From: Nonomuraea jabiensis
GTDB lineage: Bacteria > Actinomycetota > Actinomycetes > Streptosporangiales > Streptosporangiaceae
Direction of reading: 5' to 3'
Assembly (NCBI RefSeq): GCF_014204795.1
Contig: NZ_JACHMB010000001.1
Location: 9,498,501 to 9,562,500, forward strand
Length of the DNA stretch: 64,000 nt
Shown: one piece after another, positions 1 through 8,036 of the stretch
Layout of the letters: the number at the start of each line of letters is the position of its first letter
Numbering within the stretch: position 1 is the stretch's first letter
The notes under the pieces: generated by a model
What the model was told of the DNA's origin: nothing
What the model saw: the letters and a program-made list of their open reading frames with translations, nothing else
Database searches by the model: none
Translations under genes and position numbers: made by a program

Positions 1-330
1 ACGGCCAGCGCTGCCACCGCTGCGATGGCCGCGCCGAAGCCGCCGAAGGGCGCCAGGGCGGTGGTTCAGGTCAGCCCCAATCCCACCACCAAGCGCAGCG
101 AGGAGGTGACGATCACCGGCCACTGCGGCGGCGGCAAGGGGCTCAAGGCCGTGCTCGCCGGGCTCGACAGGGAGCACCCGGTGCTACAGAACATCCGCAT
201 CATCAAGGATGATCCGAAGGGATTCGTGGCCAAGGCGACCCTCAACCCCAAGATCGGTAACGGCGTCGGCCCCGTGTTCGTCGACTGTGGCGGCGAGGCA
301 GGCGTGACCCTCCTGGTCACCCACGTCTGA
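1..330 (+). CDS. Exported protein of unknown function, 3' part only
   Basis: The frame is open from the first base of the window, so the true start lies to the left. The first residues (Thr-Ala-Ser-Ala-Ala-Thr-Ala-Ala) look like the end of a signal peptide, and a mature domain of about 95 residues follows. Two cysteines, in Gly-His-Cys-Gly-Gly-Gly and in Val-Asp-Cys-Gly-Gly, could form a disulfide. The phrase 'VQVSPNPTTKRSEEVTITG' resembles the start of an immunoglobulin-like sandwich of secreted actinobacterial proteins. I do not recognise the family. The internal ATG at 25 is probably not the start. Confidence 0.6.
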   Translation, partial: TASAATAAMAAPKPPKGARAVVQVSPNPTTKRSEEVTITGHCGGGKGLKAVLAGLDREHPVLQNIRIIKDDPKGFVAKATLNPKIGNGVGPVFVDCGGEAGVTLLVTHV

Positions 331-512
331 TCCGAACCTTCCCACCCGGGCTGGTAAACAGATCCAGAGCTTCCGCAGTCCTTGAGCCCGGTCCACGCGA
401 GTAGGGAAGCCGAACATCCCGACGGCGTTGCCCATGTGACCATCTGGGCGACGCCGTCCGGTACACCCCGGCCCGGCGTTACTCCCGTCACCCCTCGAGA
501 AAGGGCCTCCAT

Positions 513-1661
513 ATGGCCGAGCCGTCCCCACGGCGCGAACCCGCTCTTGTCCGGCACTTTGCCCGGATCACCGACGTCGCGCTCGCCGCTCTCACTTTGG
601 TCTTCTTCGTCGCCGTAGCCCTCGCCACCGGGGTGCATTCCCCCTGGCGGGGCACGATTCCCCTCGGGCTGCTTCTCGGAGCGCTCCTGCTGGTCAGACG
701 TCGCTGGCCGATGACCGTGCTGCTGCTGTCGATCGGCGGGATCTTCGTCTATCACCTCACCGGACATTGGTCTCCCGCTGGTTGGATCTGGCCGGCCGCG
801 GTTGCCTACTTCACCGCCGCCACCACGCCACGGGTGCGCTGGGTGGTCGCCATCGGCCTGGCCCAGCTGCTCTACTCGGCGGTCGACTTCCGCTTGGTCC
901 TGGACCGGAACCCGACCTGGTACGCGTTCCACGTCGCGGGGGAAGGACTGCTCCTGGTGATCCTCATCGCCGCGGGCCTCACCTCCGCCGCCGCGATGCG
1001 CTGGCGCGAGCGGCTGCGCGAAACCGACAGCCGTGCTCGCGCCGCCGAGGAACGGCTGCGCGTCTCGCACGAGGTTCACGACGTCATCGCGCACACGCTG
1101 GCTGTCGTCGGCGTGCAGCTCAATGTCGCCGCCGACGCTCTGGAGGAGGACCCGGCAGCGGCCGCCGCCGCGCTGCGCCTGGCGAAGGACGTCAGGAACC
1201 GAGCGATGGCCGACCTCCGCTCCCTCATCACGGTCCTGCGCGACAACCCCGCTGACACCGCACCCCAGGCGGATCTGGCCTCCTTGGACACTCTCATCGC
1301 CGACGCTCGCGCCGCCGGGCTTGAGGTGACCCTCGACGAGCATGGCGACCGCGCGGCCGTCCCCGCCATTACCGCCATCGCCATTCACCGTGTCGTACAG
1401 GAGTCCCTCGCCAACACGCTCAAGCACGCAGGGGCGAGCAAAGCCAAGGTGACGATCGGCTACCAGCCTCGCTCGATCACCGTCGAGATCACCGACAACG
1501 GCCGCAGCGTCCCAGGCGGCGCCGATGTCACTGAAGGCCATGGTCTGGCCGGCATGCGCGAGCGGGTGAGCGCACTCGGGGGCGCGCTCACCGCAGGACC
1601 TGTCCCCGGCGGCGGCTTCGCCGTGCGGGCCGACATCCCTGTGGCAGGCTCGACGGCATGA
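513..1661 (+). CDS. Sensor histidine kinase, NarL/DesK-like (HisKA_3)
   Basis: Membrane sensor kinase of 382 residues. About four to five hydrophobic segments fill residues 20-160, with almost no extracytoplasmic loop. A short linker leads to the HisKA_3 dimerisation helix, where the phospho-acceptor is His189 in 'EVHDVIAHTL'. The HATPase_c domain covers about 285-378 with an N-box (HRVVQESLANTLKHAGA), a DNG G1-box and a GHGLAGMRERV G2-box. AGAAAGG lies about 8 bases before the ATG. The stop overlaps the next start (ATGA), so kinase and regulator are translationally coupled. The signal is unknown; this class often senses membrane stress or drugs. Confidence 0.93.
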   Translation: MAEPSPRREPALVRHFARITDVALAALTLVFFVAVALATGVHSPWRGTIPLGLLLGALLLVRRRWPMTVLLLSIGGIFVYHLTGHWSPAGWIWPAAVAYFTAATTPRVRWVVAIGLAQLLYSAVDFRLVLDRNPTWYAFHVAGEGLLLVILIAAGLTSAAAMRWRERLRETDSRARAAEERLRVSHEVHDVIAHTLAVVGVQLNVAADALEEDPAAAAAALRLAKDVRNRAMADLRSLITVLRDNPADTAPQADLASLDTLIADARAAGLEVTLDEHGDRAAVPAITAIAIHRVVQESLANTLKHAGASKAKVTIGYQPRSITVEITDNGRSVPGGADVTEGHGLAGMRERVSALGGALTAGPVPGGGFAVRADIPVAGSTA

Positions 1662-2323
1662 CGATCAAGGTGCTCCTCGCCGACGACCAGGCACTCGTAC
1701 GGGCCGGCTTCCGCAGCCTGCTGGCCCGCTCCCGGGATATCACGGTCGTCGGCGAAGCCCAGGACGGCGACGAAGCCGTACGGCTGGCCGTGAGCACCCG
1801 CCCTGACGTGATCCTCATGGACATCCGCATGCCGGGCACCGATGGGATCACCGCCACACGCCGCATCGTCACCAACCCGACCACTCTGGGCTGTCGCGTC
1901 ATCATCCTCACCACGTTCGACACCGACGAACACGTCTTCGCCGCCCTGCGCGCCGGAGCCAGCGGCTTCCTCACCAAAGAGGTCGAACCCGCCGAACTCC
2001 GCCGGGCGGTCGCCGCCGTCGCCGGCGGAGATGCGCTCCTATCGCCCGGCGTGACCCGGCGCGTCATCGAGCAGTTCGCCCACCGGCAGGACCTCACGCC
2101 TAGTGCGGGGCAGCGGCTGTCCGCCCTCACCTCCAGGGAACTGGAGACGGTCAAGCTCGTGGCGCTCGGGCTCTCCAACAACGAGATCGCCGAGCGCCTC
2201 GTCATCAGTCCGCTCACTGCCAAGACTCACATCACCAGGGCCATCGCCAAGCTGGACGTGCGCGACAGGGTCCAGCTGGTCATCCTGGCCTACGAGAGCG
2301 GCCTGATACGGCCCGGCGCGTGA
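1658..2323 (+). CDS. Response regulator, NarL/FixJ family (LuxR-type HTH)
   Basis: Cytoplasmic partner of the preceding kinase, 221 residues. The receiver domain (1-120) has the acidic pair Asp9-Asp10, phospho-acceptor Asp55 in 'VILMDIRMPG' and the conserved Lys in 'LTKEVEP'. The C-terminal LuxR-type HTH spans about 150-210 ('LTSRELETVKLVALGLSNNE'). The start overlaps the kinase stop by four bases. Targets are unknown; no drug pump lies directly downstream, where an unrelated recombinase begins. Confidence 0.94.
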   Translation: MTIKVLLADDQALVRAGFRSLLARSRDITVVGEAQDGDEAVRLAVSTRPDVILMDIRMPGTDGITATRRIVTNPTTLGCRVIILTTFDTDEHVFAALRAGASGFLTKEVEPAELRRAVAAVAGGDALLSPGVTRRVIEQFAHRQDLTPSAGQRLSALTSRELETVKLVALGLSNNEIAERLVISPLTAKTHITRAIAKLDVRDRVQLVILAYESGLIRPGA

Positions 2324-2331
2324 TATCGCTG

Positions 2332-2438
2332 TGTGACACAGAATATGAATTATCTGTCACATCGACTGGTAGCCGATCGTGTCCGCCCAGCTCGGCATCC
2401 GCCAGGCCGGGTGCGACTCGGTAACGTTATGTGTCACA
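2332..2438. promoter_or_regulatory. Inverted TGTGACA/TGTCACA repeats before the recombinase gene
   Basis: The gap between regulator and recombinase carries TGTGACA at 2332-2338, TGTCACA at 2355-2361 (an inverted pair with a 16-base AT-rich spacer) and TGTCACA again at 2432-2438, about 20 bases before the start codon. The spacer is unusually AT-rich for this window. This could be an operator, or core/arm sites for the adjacent tyrosine recombinase. The repeats are seen directly; the role is inference. Confidence 0.4.
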
Positions 2439-2459
2439 TCGGCGTAGGAGGTGCTTGGC

Positions 2460-3416
2460 TTGTCCGTCGTCGCGTTCCCCGGCCAGCCCGACCCGGCCCC
2501 GGTCGGCCCGACGACCGCGACAGCGGTCGACGGCTTCCTCGACTCCCTCACCGCGGCCACGACCCGCGCCGGCTACGCCGAGACCCTCAGGCGCCTGCTC
2601 GCCGTCACCGGCACCCCATTCCCGGCCGCCGCCCTCCAACCCGAGCACTACGCCGCGGCGATGGAACGCTGGACGGCGGCCACACCCGCGACGTGGAACC
2701 GGCACCTGTCCGCGCTCACGTCCTTCACCACCTGGGCCCAGCGCCAGGAGATCCTCGCCACCGACCCGGCCCGGCGGCTGGAGCGCCGCAAGAGCGCCCG
2801 CCGCGGTGACCGCTCCATCCCCCGCGCCCGGCTGGAGACGCTGTTCACCGACACTTCGCATGCCCTGCGAGAGCGCGTGCTCTGGCGGCTGCTGTATGAG
2901 ACAGCCGCCCGCGCCGAGGAGATCCTCACCCTCAACGTCGAAGACCTCGACCCCGAGTTCCGCCGTGCCCGCGTCACCTCCAAGGGCGGCGCGATCGAGT
3001 ACGTGCACTGGGCCACCCCCACCGCCCGGCTGCTGCCCCGGCTGCCGGCCGGCCGCACGAGCGGGCCGGTGTTCCTGGCCGACCGGCGCGCTCCCACCTC
3101 CGGCCCCAGAGTGCCGGCGGACGGCGACATCGACCCCACCACCCGGCGCGGCCGGCTGTCCTACCCGCGCGCCGAGTACCTGTTCAAGACCGCCTCCGCC
3201 ACACTCGACCCACACCGCCAAGGCTGGACCCTGCACCAGTTGCGGCACTCGGCGCTCCAACATCTCGCCCAGGCCGGGCGCAGCGCGCCCGAACTGCAAG
3301 CCAAGAGCCGCCACCAGCACCTGGCCAGCCTCGGCCACTACGTGCGACTCGGCGAAGAGACCTCCGCCCGCATCACCGCCGAAGCCGACCCCGTCCAGCG
3401 TCGCCGTACCCGCTGA
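2460..3416 (+). CDS. Tyrosine recombinase / phage-type integrase (XerC/D-like)
   Basis: Site-specific recombinase of 318 residues (321 from the GTG at 2451). An N-terminal SAM-like core-binding domain (about 25-110) precedes the catalytic domain. Visible catalytic elements are the first Arg in 'RAEEILTLNVEDLD', the His-x-x-Arg box in 'LHQLRHSALQHLAQAG' and the Tyr nucleophile in 'LASLGHYVRLGEE'. I prefer TTG 2460 because AGGAGG at 2446-2451 overlaps the GTG and sits well for the TTG. It is isolated, with no excisionase or att duplication seen. A closely similar 3' fragment lies at about 52983-53139. Confidence 0.88.
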   Translation: MSVVAFPGQPDPAPVGPTTATAVDGFLDSLTAATTRAGYAETLRRLLAVTGTPFPAAALQPEHYAAAMERWTAATPATWNRHLSALTSFTTWAQRQEILATDPARRLERRKSARRGDRSIPRARLETLFTDTSHALRERVLWRLLYETAARAEEILTLNVEDLDPEFRRARVTSKGGAIEYVHWATPTARLLPRLPAGRTSGPVFLADRRAPTSGPRVPADGDIDPTTRRGRLSYPRAEYLFKTASATLDPHRQGWTLHQLRHSALQHLAQAGRSAPELQAKSRHQHLASLGHYVRLGEETSARITAEADPVQRRRTR

Positions 3417-3426
3417 CGCCCACACC

Positions 3427-3445
3427 ACCCGGTAGACCACCGGGT
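3427..3445. terminator. Hairpin between convergent genes
   Basis: ACCCGGT, a 5-base loop, then ACCGGGT: a perfect 7-bp stem just after the recombinase stop and ending at the stop of the convergent minus-strand gene. A shared bidirectional terminator is likely, although no T-tract follows, as is usual in actinomycetes. Confidence 0.5.
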
Positions 3446-3756
3446 CACGAGCCGTCCCGCACCAGCAGCACCTGATCATCGTCAGGGTCGGGCTCGACTC
3501 GATACCCGGCCTTCACCAGATCGACCCGATACCGCATGAGCTCCGGCGCGGAACCCCGGGCCTCCTCAGTGCAGGCGACCAGGAACGGCGCCCCGTCGCC
3601 CCCGCCTTCCACGACGAACCCGTCATGGCGTTCGCTGAACTCCCGCCGTCCCGCTTTGCGCAGCACCGTCCGGATGCCCTCAGCATCCCGATCCCGCACG
3701 CTCCATAGCGGCCGTCCGCCCGCGCCGTACCCAAACTCCGGCTCGTCGTCGCTCAC
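3445..3756 (-). CDS. Small acidic hypothetical protein
   Basis: A soluble protein of about 103 residues, with no signal peptide or membrane segment. It is rich in Asp, Glu and Arg ('DDEPEFGYGAGGRPLWSVRD', 'VEPDPDDDQVLLVRDGS'). The start is uncertain: GTG 3756 gives the compact form, ATG 3801 adds 15 residues, and neither has a convincing ribosome site (GAAGG lies only one base from the GTG). Codon use fits the neighbours. I do not recognise the family. It is convergent with the recombinase and points away from the sigma factor locus. Confidence 0.55.
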   Translation of the reverse strand: MSDDEPEFGYGAGGRPLWSVRDRDAEGIRTVLRKAGRREFSERHDGFVVEGGGDGAPFLVACTEEARGSAPELMRYRVDLVKAGYRVEPDPDDDQVLLVRDGS

Positions 3757-3870
3757 GCCTTCACCGTAGCGAATCGACACCACACTCACAGAGCCGTACA
3801 TCGTCGCAGGTCAGGCAAATCCGTTGGAAATTTCCCCAGGACTACAGCGAGGCCTATGAAGGAGGCGGCC

Positions 3871-3915
3871 ATGGGGATGCCGAGGAGACCGGACGCGGGA
3901 CCAGCCCGTGGGTAG
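3871..3915 (+). CDS. Possible 14-codon leader ORF before the sigma factor
   Basis: The best ribosome site of this locus, AAGGAGG at 3859-3865, sits 5 bases before ATG 3871. That frame encodes only 14 residues and stops at TAG 3913-3915, overlapping the GTG start (3908) of the sigma factor frame. It may be a translational-coupling leader. Alternatively it is the true sigma start, separated from the rest by another one-base indel like the one at about 4248. Confidence 0.35.
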   Translation: MGMPRRPDAGPARG

Positions 3916-4454
3916 TGGGCTGGCCAGGTTCGAGTCCATGTACCGGGAGACGTATGGCCAGATCACGGCGTACGCGGCCCGCCGCTGCCACTCGCCGCAG
4001 GATGCGGCGGACGTTGTGGCGGAAACCTTTGCCATCGCCTGGCGGCGAATGGGCGAAGTGCCGGATGGCGAGCAGGCCACGCTGTGGCTGTATGGCGTGG
4101 CGCGCAAGGTGCTGGCCAACCACTATCGGGTCGAGGGGCGCCGCCAGGCCCTCAGCGTGGAGCTCGACGCCGAAATGGCCGACCTCTACCAGGCCGCGCC
4201 CGACAGCGGGGTCGAGCTGGCGGCGATCGCGCAGATCTTCCGCGCCCTTACCGGACACCGATCGGGAGCTGTTGTCCCTGGTCGCGTGGGAGGGACTGGA
4301 CCGGCAGGAGATCGCCACCGTGCTCGGTATGTCGCGCAACGCCGTACGCATCAGACTCCACCGCGCCTGCAGGCGTTTCGCCCGCGCACTCGTCGAGGCG
4401 GACGTGCACTTCACATCGGAAGGCCGGTTGGCCCCCCGCGGAGGGACATCTGTG
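3908..4454 (+). pseudogene. ECF RNA polymerase sigma factor, frameshifted
   Basis: Region 2 reads in one frame from GTG 3908 ('FESMYRETYGQITAYAARRC', 'SPQDAADVVAETFAIAWRR'). Region 4 reads in another from about 4250 ('PDTDRELLSLVAWEGLDRQE', then a helix-turn-helix 'LGMSRNAVRIRLHRACRR'). The break lies in 'gcccttaccggacacc' near 4244-4252; removing two bases, or adding one, restores Ala-Leu-Pro-Asp-Thr. After the shift the frame meets no stop before the next gene's ATG and runs through it, so a restored protein would be fused to the downstream membrane protein unless a second indel exists. Family assignment is secure; functionality is doubtful. Confidence 0.8.
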
Positions 4455-5417
4455 ATGAAGAACATCGACGGCATCGACGAGATCACGCGTGCGCTGGCCC
4501 GGGTGGAACCGGGCAAGCCGGGAGGGCGCGCCTCTGATGTGGGGGCGCGGAAGCTGCTGGCCTCAATCGCCGCCGAGCAGCCCGGCCCGTCCGCCGTCCG
4601 GCCCCGCTGGCGCCCTGCCCGGCGGCTGGTCTTGGGGCTGGCGGGCGCGGGGCTGCTTGCCGTGGGCATCGTGGTGGGGCCGAGCCTATTGAAGGAGAGC
4701 GGCACCCCCTCCTACGCGGTCACCAAGGAACCCGACGGTGTCTCGTACGTCCAGATCCGGGATTTCCGCGACAAGGCGGGGCTGGCGAAGCGGTTGAAGG
4801 AACTCAACGTCCCGGCTACCGTCGACTACGCGCCCCCGGGCAAGTGGTGCCAGGAACCGCGCGGAACGCATGTGCAGGACATTCCCCGCGGCCTGTACTC
4901 CGTGCCGGAGAACATCCCCGGGGAGGAACACAGCCAGGGCTGGCAGATGCGGATCGACACCAAGCTCTTCAAGCCCGGCCAGACGTTCGTCTGGACGATC
5001 AGCGACCACAGCACCAGCACGATCCTTATGAGCGGCCCGGTCGCCCCTTGCGTTCTCGTGCCCGACAGGTCACACGAACCGAAGGCGGGGGTCAAGTCCG
5101 ACTACCGGCTGGCAACCACGAAGGGTCGCTCACTCGCCGGCTTCCGGGTGGATGAGAAGACCGTCGGCGAGGTCCTGCCCGAGCTCAAGAGGCGCGGGTT
5201 GAAGATCGAGTACCTGATCATGGCGGTCGCGCCGGACAACCCGGGCGGCTTCGGCGAGCTTCGCACGCAAACCGAACCCGTCGGCGACAACTGGATCGTC
5301 TGGGAGGCGGAGGAGTCCATCCGTAACCCGGAACTGATCCGCCTGCTCGTCACCGACAAGCGCTTCGACAGGAACCCTGTCTACGCTGGTCCACGCGACA
5401 ACGTCATCAAGGAATAG
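4455..5417 (+). CDS. Membrane-anchored protein paired with the ECF sigma factor (possible anti-sigma role)
   Basis: A 320-residue protein with a cytoplasmic N-terminus of about 58 residues, one transmembrane helix (about 59-78, 'RRLVLGLAGAGLLAVGIVVG') and a large extracytoplasmic domain. GGAGGG lies 9 bases before the ATG; an in-frame GTG is at 4452. The layout (sigma gene, then single-pass protein in the same direction) is that of many sigma/anti-sigma or sigma/sensor pairs, but no ZAS zinc motif is visible in the N-terminal part, so the anti-sigma role is inference. The outer domain has two cysteines (near 'KWCQEPRG' and 'APCVLV') that may be bridged. Confidence 0.7.
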   Translation: MKNIDGIDEITRALARVEPGKPGGRASDVGARKLLASIAAEQPGPSAVRPRWRPARRLVLGLAGAGLLAVGIVVGPSLLKESGTPSYAVTKEPDGVSYVQIRDFRDKAGLAKRLKELNVPATVDYAPPGKWCQEPRGTHVQDIPRGLYSVPENIPGEEHSQGWQMRIDTKLFKPGQTFVWTISDHSTSTILMSGPVAPCVLVPDRSHEPKAGVKSDYRLATTKGRSLAGFRVDEKTVGEVLPELKRRGLKIEYLIMAVAPDNPGGFGELRTQTEPVGDNWIVWEAEESIRNPELIRLLVTDKRFDRNPVYAGPRDNVIKE

Positions 5418-6013
5418 GTGCTGTCCGGGCAGCCATGACACATGGGCCGGCTGACACACGGGCTACCGCCGGCTCTGCCCTTGACCAGGCTCGGCATGGA
5501 AATCGCGCTGGAACTCGAGGCCGTGAGCAAGCGCCCCGGCATCACCGCGGCACCCGGCGGATGCGGATGTGGCGGCGGGGCAGAACGTCCCCGTCGACCA
5601 CAGCTGCGACAACCGGAGTCGGGTTCAAGCTGTGGGAGACCGCTGAACACCTCGACGTGTGCCTGGTAGCGCGGCCAGGACTGGGCTGATCGGCGACCCG
5701 TTGCCGCGGCGGACTGAGCGGTTCCCGCTATGTGCGGGTAGTCGCAACCGTGGCGCCCGCGGGTGTGGTGGGAATGGTGCGGTGGGGGGTCGCCCACGGC
5801 CAGCGCCTTGGCGCAGGCGGCTTCCAGCCGTGCGGGTGTGGCGTAGTTGCGGAGCGGGTCGCTCCGCTATAGAGTGCCAAATTGCGGAGCATTTCGCTCC
5901 TCATCGGTGAGGACTGCCTCGACCGAGGAGCGGGAGAGCTGAGAGTGCGGTGGAGTCGCCGGCCTCGGCGCGCACCCGTTTCCGCACAATCACGATCGAA
6001 GGGGCAATGACCC
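5418..6013. other. Gene-poor stretch with upstream regulatory DNA
   Basis: About 600 bases with no convincing gene; the frames lack family motifs and good ribosome sites. The right half holds two TetR-type palindromes (annotated separately) and a possible promoter for the flavin reductase at 6014: TTGCGG at 5847-5852, partly inside the first palindrome, and TATAGA at 5868-5873. The left half (5420-5840) shows nothing I can name. Confidence 0.5.
5849..5902. promoter_or_regulatory. Paired TetR-type operators upstream of the FMN reductase
   Basis: Two palindromes of the form GCGGAGCG-N3-CGCTCCGC. Site A (5849-5867) is perfect over 8+3+8 bases. Site B (5884-5902) is imperfect in its outer positions. 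Their centres are 35 bases apart. The same core occurs twice, at almost the same spacing, between the MFS pump and the TetR gene at 7966-8020. One repressor therefore probably controls both promoters. Confidence 0.75.
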
Positions 6014-6592
6014 GTGATCAATGTCGCGATCATCATCGGGAGCACACGTCCAGGGCGCAACGGGGAGGCGGTTGCCCGCTGGGTTCACGATCTCGCGGCG
6101 ACGCGCGATGATGCCCGGTTCGAACTCGTCGACCTCAAGGACTTTGGCCTGCCGCACCTGGATGAGGCGATGCCGCCCGCGATGGGGCGCTACGACCTTC
6201 CCCACACCAGGAAATGGGCCGACAAGATCTCCTCCTTCGACGCCTACGTGTTCGTCACGCCCGAGTACAACCGCTCGACCTCCGGCGCGTTGAAGAACGC
6301 CATCGACTTCCTCTACGCCGAATGGCACAACAAGGCGGCCGGGTTCGTCGGCTACGGCAGTCTGGGCGGTGCTCGGGCGGTGGAGCATCTGCGCCTGATC
6401 ATGGGCGAGCTCAAGGTGGCCGGCGTAAGCTCCCAGGTCGCCCTGTCTCTGGCCACCGACTTCGAGAACTTCAGCGCCCTCAAACCGGCCGCTCACCAAG
6501 AGCGCGCGGTCTCCGCCATGCTGGATGAGGTCGTCGCATGGGGCGGTGCGCTGAAGGCGCTGCGCGACGGCACCACGCCCGCCCGGCCGTGA
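6014..6592 (+). CDS. NAD(P)H-dependent FMN reductase / quinone reductase family
   Basis: Flavodoxin-like FMN-dependent oxidoreductase of 192 residues, using NAD(P)H to reduce flavins, quinones or similar substrates. The N-terminal 'IIIGSTRPGRNGE' is the FMN phosphate-binding loop, and 'TPEYNRSTSGALKNAIDFL' is the second flavin-contacting segment typical of the family. GTG 6014 is chosen because AAGGGG ends 9 bases upstream; the ATG at 6007 is out of frame. It lies alone behind two TetR-type palindromes, so induction together with the pump/TetR module at 6.6-9.7 kb is likely. A second, broken member of the family lies at 38.3-38.8 kb. Confidence 0.9.
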   Translation: MINVAIIIGSTRPGRNGEAVARWVHDLAATRDDARFELVDLKDFGLPHLDEAMPPAMGRYDLPHTRKWADKISSFDAYVFVTPEYNRSTSGALKNAIDFLYAEWHNKAAGFVGYGSLGGARAVEHLRLIMGELKVAGVSSQVALSLATDFENFSALKPAAHQERAVSAMLDEVVAWGGALKALRDGTTPARP

Positions 6593-6639
6593 TGCCCGCA
6601 CATGGCCCCGCCTCTGAGCCTGACTGCGGCGTGACCTGC

Positions 6640-7950
6640 TTATCGCGCGCGGGTGAGAGGGTGGTCGATCTCGTCACGCCGGAGGCGGGCAAGCGCGATG
6701 GCCAGTACGGCGACCGTCAGCGGGGCGACGGCTGCCACGAGGAAGACCGGCCGGCTTCCCCAGGCGGCCGCCGCCGGCCCGACCAGCGCCATGGACAGGG
6801 GAGCCGCGCTGAGTGAGACGAAAAAGTCGAGGCTGGAGACCCGGCCGAGCATGGCGGGCGGGACGCGACGTTGCAGCAGTGTTCCCCAGATGACGCCCGC
6901 GCCGGACGTGAGGGCGCCGCACAGGAAGAGCGCGGCGATCACGACCCACAACTGGTCGGACGCCCCGAGGACGGCGAGCGGAAGACAACCTCCACCCCAA
7001 GCCAGGAGCATCACAGACAGGTAGCGCCGGGGAAGGGCCAACGCGGACATCGCGAGCGAGCCGCTCACCCCGCCGAGACCGTAGCAGGCCAGGGCCAGCG
7101 CGAACGCCTGCGGCCCGCCCGCCCCCTGATCGCGGATCGCGAACGGCAGCAGGATCTGGATCGGCCCAACGGTGACCAGGACGAGCGTGACGGCGAACGT
7201 CGGCGTGGCGACCAGCCACGGCGTCGTGAGCAGATAGGCGAACCCGGCCCGCAGGTCGCCCACCACCGACCGGACAGGGCTGCCCGGCCGCGCCGTACGG
7301 TCGCGCGTCTCGGGCTCGCGCACGATAGCGGTGCATGTCGCGGCCAGCAGATGCACGCCGGCGATCCCGGCGAACGCCATGCTCGGCGCGATGACACTGA
7401 TCAGTGCGCTGGCGGTGCCCGGCCCGGCTGCCTGCATCAGCGTCGGCCTCAGCATGCCCTCGATCCCATTGGCCGCGAGCAGATCGTCTTGCGGGACGAC
7501 GGAGGGGACGAGCGCGGAGTAGGCGGGATAGAAGAACCCGTCCGCGATCCCGAGCACCACGGCGACCACGATGAGCTGTCCGGGGGTGAGCAGGTCCATG
7601 GTGGCGGTGACCGCCACCGAGCCGGCGGCCATCGCCTTGGCGGCCTGGGCGAGCACGATGATGCGCCGCCGGGACGCGCGGTCGGCGACGACGCCTCCCA
7701 GCAGGGCGGTCGCGACCAGTCCGACGCCGCCCGCGGTGGCGATCAAGGAGAGTTCGGACGGACCCGCGCCGATCGCGATCACCTGCCACACCACCGCGAC
7801 CGTCCACATGCCGCTGCCGGCCAGGCTCAGGCCGAGCGCGGTCGCCAGCAGCCGGTACTGGCCCGTCCGGAATGGCCGAAGCGGCCGGGGGAGCCGGGCG
7901 CGCCTGGGTGCCGGATCGGTGTCGCCGATGTCGGATGTGCTGGTGGCCAT
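6640..7950 (-). CDS. MFS transporter, probable efflux pump
   Basis: A 436-residue membrane protein with about 12 hydrophobic helices. The motif-A region between helices 2 and 3 reads 'GGVVADRASRRRIIVLAQ', as in the enterobactin-exporter-like (EntS/MFS_3) group of drug exporters. Start ATG 7950 is chosen because AGGAGG precedes it by about 4-5 bases and upstream codons translate into operator DNA. It is divergent from a TetR gene, with two palindromic operators between. TTGCGG (8019-8014) and TATGGT form a plausible promoter with an 18-base spacer that overlaps both operators, so repression by that TetR protein is likely. The substrate is unknown. Confidence 0.88.
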   Translation of the reverse strand: MATSTSDIGDTDPAPRRARLPRPLRPFRTGQYRLLATALGLSLAGSGMWTVAVVWQVIAIGAGPSELSLIATAGGVGLVATALLGGVVADRASRRRIIVLAQAAKAMAAGSVAVTATMDLLTPGQLIVVAVVLGIADGFFYPAYSALVPSVVPQDDLLAANGIEGMLRPTLMQAAGPGTASALISVIAPSMAFAGIAGVHLLAATCTAIVREPETRDRTARPGSPVRSVVGDLRAGFAYLLTTPWLVATPTFAVTLVLVTVGPIQILLPFAIRDQGAGGPQAFALALACYGLGGVSGSLAMSALALPRRYLSVMLLAWGGGCLPLAVLGASDQLWVVIAALFLCGALTSGAGVIWGTLLQRRVPPAMLGRVSSLDFFVSLSAAPLSMALVGPAAAAWGSRPVFLVAAVAPLTVAVLAIALARLRRDEIDHPLTRAR

Positions 7951-7965
7951 GCCGCCTCCTCTTCT

Positions 7966-8020
7966 ACGGAGCGAATCGCTCCGCGTTGCACCATAGTTGC
8001 GGAGCGAATCACTCCGCAAC
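7966..8020. promoter_or_regulatory. Two TetR operators in the MFS/TetR divergent promoter
   Basis: Site C (7966-7984) contains CGGAGCG-AAT-CGCTCCG, perfect over 7+3+7. Site D (7996-8020) is GTTGCGGAGCG-AAT-CACTCCGCAAC with one mismatch over 11+3+11. Centres are 33 bases apart. Both lie between the divergent starts, and site D overlaps the upstream part of the tetR promoter. They share their core with the pair at 5849-5902. Confidence 0.8.
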
Positions 8021-8036
8021 TGTGTAGACTGCCGTC

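Noticed and set aside
5381..5797. A 138-codon minus-strand frame after the sigma-partner gene
   Set aside because: No ribosome site, mixed His/Pro/Ser text without motifs, and it overlaps the end of a real gene.
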